Of a DNA stretch of 64,000 bases, positions 59,694 to 64,000 are shown piece by piece. The position numbers were made by a program, and so were the translations under genes. The DNA is taken from positions 62,001 through 126,000 of the forward strand of contig JACKQL020000064.1 in assembly GCA_018296165.2 (NCBI GenBank). Direction: 5' to 3'. Position 1 is the first letter of the stretch; every line of letters starts with the position of its first letter. This DNA comes from Termitomyces sp. T153 (Eukaryota > Basidiomycota > Agaricomycetes > Agaricales > Lyophyllaceae). The notes beneath the pieces were generated by a model, which worked only from the letters and a program-made list of their open reading frames with translations, was not told the DNA's origin and ran no database searches.

Positions 59694-61391
59694 CTAATAA
59701 GTAACCTGTCGTGATATAAAGAAAAAATGTGAGCTCATAATCACAAAATATGCGAATTAGAATGACTGACCGGCCAACCAGTGGAAAAATCGAGCAGGTT
59801 GATGCCAAGCTTTGAAAAGGGGGAAAAGATTGTGTCAATAGTTGGTTTTTTGTGGATGTACGGATTGCCTACCCAGTTCCCAGATGCGTTGTAGTAGTCT
59901 AGCAAGCAATATGTTACTTGAAGTATACCAGGACGAACGAAAATAGCGCGTACGATAAACCAAAACTGTACCATCGCTGTCGAGCATCAAGTCTTGCCCC
60001 CCTGGGCCATAGATCTATCGACAAAGATTCGATTAGCTCAGCTTTGGGGCTGCGATATACATCTGAAATACAGCATCGTGAGTTTGAAGAACGAGAGTTC
60101 CGCCGCCAGTGGTAAGAGCAACACCAGAGGAGTCGACGTAAGGCCCGTTCACACTATAAAATCTGACTGAGCCATGTGTACTGATATTACGATGAGCAAC
60201 TTATCATACCTTGTGGATCTTCCAACCCTGATATTGTATGTACTTGAAGTGCCCTGACAGCACGTATCCCAGGAAGAGAAGAGGTAATAATAGCTGCCGA
60301 ATTTGTAGATGACACTAGCTTCGATAGCCCCACCATTGGCTGTGCGTTGCGCCAGAGATGTGACAGACGTGCTCGTAGGTTTGCCAGTTGAGGAGCTCAG
60401 ACTGAAATGCATTTGTAAGATTCTGACTGAGGAATTAATGATACAACAGACGTCATGAGCTTGATACCAGTCCAAAAGCTTCCAAGAGAAAGATACCAGT
60501 TATTTCCCTCTAAATCGCAAACTATAAGTTATCAACTTGTAGTGGTAAGCAGTTTATTCCTCACCAATATAGAGACTGAAGGATTTTGACATAGTATGAG
60601 CTCTTAAAATAGATGGATACACGCCACCTACTTAGGATCGATAGCCTTATCAACTCCAGCTTGGTGAATTCTATCACAAATGGAAAATATTCACGACTCA
60701 CATTGTAGTTATTAGAGCTGGAGGTTGAGGTCACTAGACCCTCGTTCTCCCAGCTGCCTGTTCAATGATTGATGAGGAGACGGGACTGAGGAAGTTTCGT
60801 GTCACTTACCCGGCAGTCCAATGGATGATTTCGCAAAGAAGATAGCAGACTATGAACTCAGGACTTCAGCCATGACATCAAAGTCATATACTTACGTTCT
60901 GCGAGCCAAAACTCGAGGCGGAGTAGTAAAGCTACTCACCGACATCAGAGACTTGCATAGAACACCAACAGGAAGTTGGGCCTCACGTAAAATTCCCCAT
61001 TCTTGTAGGTACAGTCTGGTGCCCAAAGATTTCTGTACCAAGGTGAGGTGCAATTTAATCTGGAAGAAAGACAGTGCTTACCCATTGCTTGTACCAGTGT
61101 ACGCATCGGTCCAACTAGCACCATTAGGCCACACACGGCCGATCAAAGTCCACCTCGTACGATCGGTGGATGTGCGGATTTCAATACCAGGAGCAGTGGC
61201 TTGAAAATCGCATGTCAATTTTGACATTGTGATCGCCACTGTGGCTTACAGAAAATGAAGTACGTTCCAGAATCATCCTTGCACATGGTCGGATCATGTA
61301 CAGAGATGTCACCGGTCACAACACCAGGTCCAACAACAGCGCGACCCACAACGGCAAAGAGCAAAGGAGACATGAAAGACAAGAAATGCAT
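59694..61391 (-). CDS. Glycoside hydrolase family 43, endo-arabinanase type (copy A)
   Basis: Fifteen proposed exons: 61391-61250, 61199-61082, 61032-60987, 60931-60896, 60849-60810, 60757-60702, 60645-60632, 60575-60565, 60509-60452, 60401-60210, 60153-60072, 60014-59954, 59898-59873, 59809-59771 and 59705-59694. They give 310 aa with agreeing phases. The N-terminus is a likely signal peptide (MHFLSFMSPLLFAVVGRAVVG). The three GH43 catalytic acids are present: Asp in SVHDPTM (about residue 33), Asp in NAIDPNL, and Glu in GAIEASVIYKFG. Further hallmarks are NLWAPDCTY, LSLGSFWTGI, YYLFSSWDTCCQG, YGPGGQDLML and FSTGWPV. The expected role is cleaving alpha-1,5-linked arabinan side chains of pectin outside the cell. 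Exon 8 is only 11 nt, exon 7 14 nt and the last 12 nt. Confidence 0.85.
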
Positions 61392-62652
61392 ACTGGACGT
61401 TACAGTTTGCCCATGGACGCCATAGAGAACCGTCTTTATAGCTGAGAGCAGGGTAATTGTTGATACAGAAAGTAATACCAGTCTCGTTCCCATCCATATA
61501 TGGCAACCTTGTCCTAAAACGTCTCGGGGTACGAGACTCCCAGATGTGTATGTTCTTGTGGTTGCTCGCATAATATAATACGTCGGGCGACCTGAGCACG
61601 TTGCGCACCATGCAGAAGTGAGGCACTTTTGCAGGGATATCAACTTTGCTGAAGGGATGTAAAGTTTCGTGTACATAATAGATCAAGAGTAAGGGCTTGT
61701 TTAGACACTGTGGGTTTTGAGAAGGAGTTGGCGTTGGTATGAAACGTCTATATCAGACGCTTTGCATTCTTGTGAGCGAGACAAGTTGGGTATTTCAATT
61801 ACTCGTAAGCCATTCGGCAGGGAAAAGTCTTGTGGCAAGCATCATCGACTTTCACAAGTCGGATGCAAATAGGATACATGCACAAACGCGGTCATCACAT
61901 GACCTGTGACACTGTGTGACCATGCTTCGAATCAGTTCTGACCACGCTCCGATCAACCTGCTGACACGCTCAGATCAGCCTACCCAATCGTGTTATATCC
62001 TCTTCCGTTCATGTATTTTTACCACCAGTCCGGGCTGATATTGACTAGTTGAGCTATATTTATGCCAGTATTCACTACTTATTGGCCTCTGCTACTAATG
62101 TAATAAATTCGACAGAGAAGGATAGACCACTTTAGTTGACTCGAAAAAACATAACTTTGCCTGAAAAGCTGCCGTCCCGTAAAGGACTCAGCTTTTCGAG
62201 CCCGCTATCATGACATGATTCGGATTTTCGTCTTTGAAAACGACTATCACAGGGTCAGAAATCTGCAATGATGTGGCAAACGCTGAGGACACCGGAACCT
62301 GATCCGATATCGGGCAAATTGTTTCAGCCCAGATATCCTGCTAGTTTTGAGTTTTTTCCAAGGTCAAGACGCACAAGACCTTTAAACCTGACAAGAGTGC
62401 ACCTTCATCGTGTGGGCGATATTTATCAGTCATGATACTTAGTAGCAAATCCACGAAAGTTTGACGTGTTTACGAGCGAAGTGAATCTGTGAACGTTTAC
62501 TCAAGGCCCCGACGACCTCTATCCAGATAACCTTAGGATCTTCACTGAAAAATGCATCGCGAATCTGTACAAACAACACACAGGAGCTACCATTAGAGTT
62601 GGGATATGCGGAAAATATGTCGTCCCTTCTAGAGACTACGTAGGTACTCAGC
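61392..62652. other. Intergenic region between tandem GH43 genes
   Basis: 1.26 kb upstream of GH43 copy A. It should contain its promoter and the 3' untranslated region of copy B. A frame reads through upstream of 61391 to 61686, but it starts before a better signal-peptide ATG and lacks any family match. Confidence 0.5.
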
Positions 62653-64000
62653 TCAAACAACCACCTGCACGTCACATTAGTCGGCGAATAGATCGGTAGA
62701 TTGAGAGTTAACATACTGGCCAACCAGAGGAGAAATCAAGGCGATTGATGCCAAGCTGGTACGGGTAACGGGGTCAATGAGAAATACTGAGAAATCCTGA
62801 AAATGAATCTCTGAATGACTTACAAAGCTTCCAGATGGTGTATAATAATCTAGTGGCCCGAAAGGATGTTAATCAAGATTAGAGATAGGGGGTTGCAACA
62901 TACGGTATACGAGGATCGGCCCATCCACGTCAGTCATAATATCTTGACCACCGGGTCCAATAATCTACGAGTCGAAGAAATCAGTACATCAGCATTGCAT
63001 TATTTAAGAAGTTCGATTTAGGCTCCCGTACGTTATCATGACTGCCTAGAACGAGAGTTCCGCCGCCGTTCAGAAGAGATACACCAGCTTGATCGACATA
63101 ACCGCCCGTTGGGCTTCGTTTAGAGTGTTCGCGTCAAAGATGGTTCCTTAGCATGTTTAGATTCCTGACCTTGTAGATCTCCCAACCCTGATATTATACG
63201 TGCTAGACGTGCCCTGGCAGCAAAGATCCCAAGACGAGAACAGGTAATAGAAATTGCCGAATTTGTAGATAGTGCTGGCCTCAATGGCACCATTGTTAGC
63301 TGTGCGCTGTGCTAGCGACGTGACAGCCGAGCTTGATGGCTTCCCAGTCGAGGAACTTAAGCTTGATGATTTGTTAGCGGACGTGGAGCGAACAAAAATA
63401 GGCACTCAGATGACAAACATTTCGAGCTTGATTCCCGTCCAGAAACTACCGAGAGAGAGGTACCAGTTGCTACCATCTGTGATTCAATTACTGAGTCGTG
63501 TTATTTGTCGGTAGAATAATGGCAGAGTTCACCGATGAGAAGACTGAGGTGTAACAGCTGGATATCAGGAATAATGACAAGGCATTGACGGTTCTTAACT
63601 CACTTGGGATCGATGGCCTGCATTGCACGTCAGTGAACCGCAGAAAATGAAAAGGCAGAACAGTTACGTTGTAGTTATTGCCGGGAGAAGTCGAAGCGAC
63701 AAGACCTTCATTTACAAAGCTTCCTAATAGACTTAGACATGATCAGGGCTCTCACATAGCATGAAGCTCACCAGGCAGTCCAGTAGATGATTTGGCGAAG
63801 AATATAGCAGACTATGGTAGCAAGAAGTCAAGCATATGCCACCATAAAAATGACATTCTGACATTCTGAGACCCAAAAGTTGAGGCCGCGTAATAGAGCT
63901 TTCCTAGATGATTAGTCCAGGATGGCAACATGAAGGTCGCGGAATCTCACGTAGAATTGCCCGTTGAGGTAAGTGCAGTCAGGTGCCCAAAGGGCTCTAT
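62653..64000 (-). CDS. Glycoside hydrolase family 43, endo-arabinanase type (copy B, 5' end outside window)
   Basis: A tandem paralogue of copy A on the same strand, cut at its 5' side by the window edge. Exon pieces read in order: ALWAPDCTYLNGQFY (from about 63996), LYYAASTFGSQN, SAIFFAKSSTGLPG, FVNEGLVASTS, AIDP, NWYLSLGSFWTGI, LSSSTGKPSSSAVTSLAQRT, then NGAIEASTIYKFGNFYYLF with SSWDLCCQGTSS. GGYVDQAGVSLLNGGGTLVL, IGPGGQDIM and LGINRLDFSSGWP follow. The proposed last exon is 62664-62653 (VVV-stop) after a GTATGT..GTGCAG intron, as in copy A. The second catalytic Asp (AIDP) and the Glu (AIEAS) are visible; the first Asp lies beyond the edge. Intron positions match copy A where I compared them, so the duplication is post-intron. 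Divergence is moderate and no stop is seen. Confidence 0.82.

Overview
This window is nuclear DNA of a filamentous basidiomycete, most probably an agaricomycete. That is inferred from genes cut by many short introns (about 45-75 nt, GT..AG), compact spacing, and typical fungal proteins: a VNX1-type antiporter, a Cdc11/Nud1 scaffold, a basidiomycete-type alpha-kinase and the associated integrase-fold gene. I rebuilt the main exon-intron structures by hand and checked reading phase at each junction. None has been tested against transcripts.

Layout. 1-0.9 kb: 3' part of a folate (folyl/dihydrofolate) ligase. 1.1-2.2 kb (-): class I methyltransferase. 2.5-3.6 kb (-): Vip1-like RRM protein. 4.7-5.4 kb (+): serine-rich protein of unknown function. 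5.4-9.0 kb: no convincing gene. 9.0-13.0 kb (+): large LRR protein of the Cdc11/Nud1 type, followed after only 92 bp by a TALE homeobox gene (13.1-14.4 kb). 14.4-23.1 kb: long gene-poor stretch with microsatellites, a purine-rich + strand and a decayed tandem array of about 250-bp units. 23.1-24.3 kb (+): METTL25-like methyltransferase. 24.3-28.2 kb: gene-poor, including a 1.6-kb segment bounded by inverted repeats. 28.2-37.5 kb: a dense gene block with a secreted His/Arg-rich protein, a DUF202 membrane protein, a membrane-anchored SET protein, NADPH-cytochrome P450 reductase, a She9/Mdm33 mitochondrial protein and a fungal methyltransferase-like protein.

38-46.3 kb is an island of mobile DNA. 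Its core (about 40.2-46.3 kb) has long imperfect inverted repeats enclosing two convergent genes: an alpha-type protein kinase with a cysteine-rich N-terminus, and an integrase-fold DDE protein with all three catalytic acids. This possible kinase-carrying transposon is the most interesting item here.

46.5-59.2 kb returns to housekeeping genes: a HIT protein, a Dpb3/POLE4-like histone-fold protein, DDB1 (15 exons), a VNX1-like cation/H+ antiporter and a disordered coiled-coil protein. 59.7-64 kb holds two tandem GH43 (arabinanase-type) genes; the second runs off the end. DDB1, the Dpb3-like protein and Cdc11/Nud1 serve genome maintenance and cell-cycle control, but nothing suggests a functional cluster. 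The GH43 pair implies growth on plant cell-wall arabinan.
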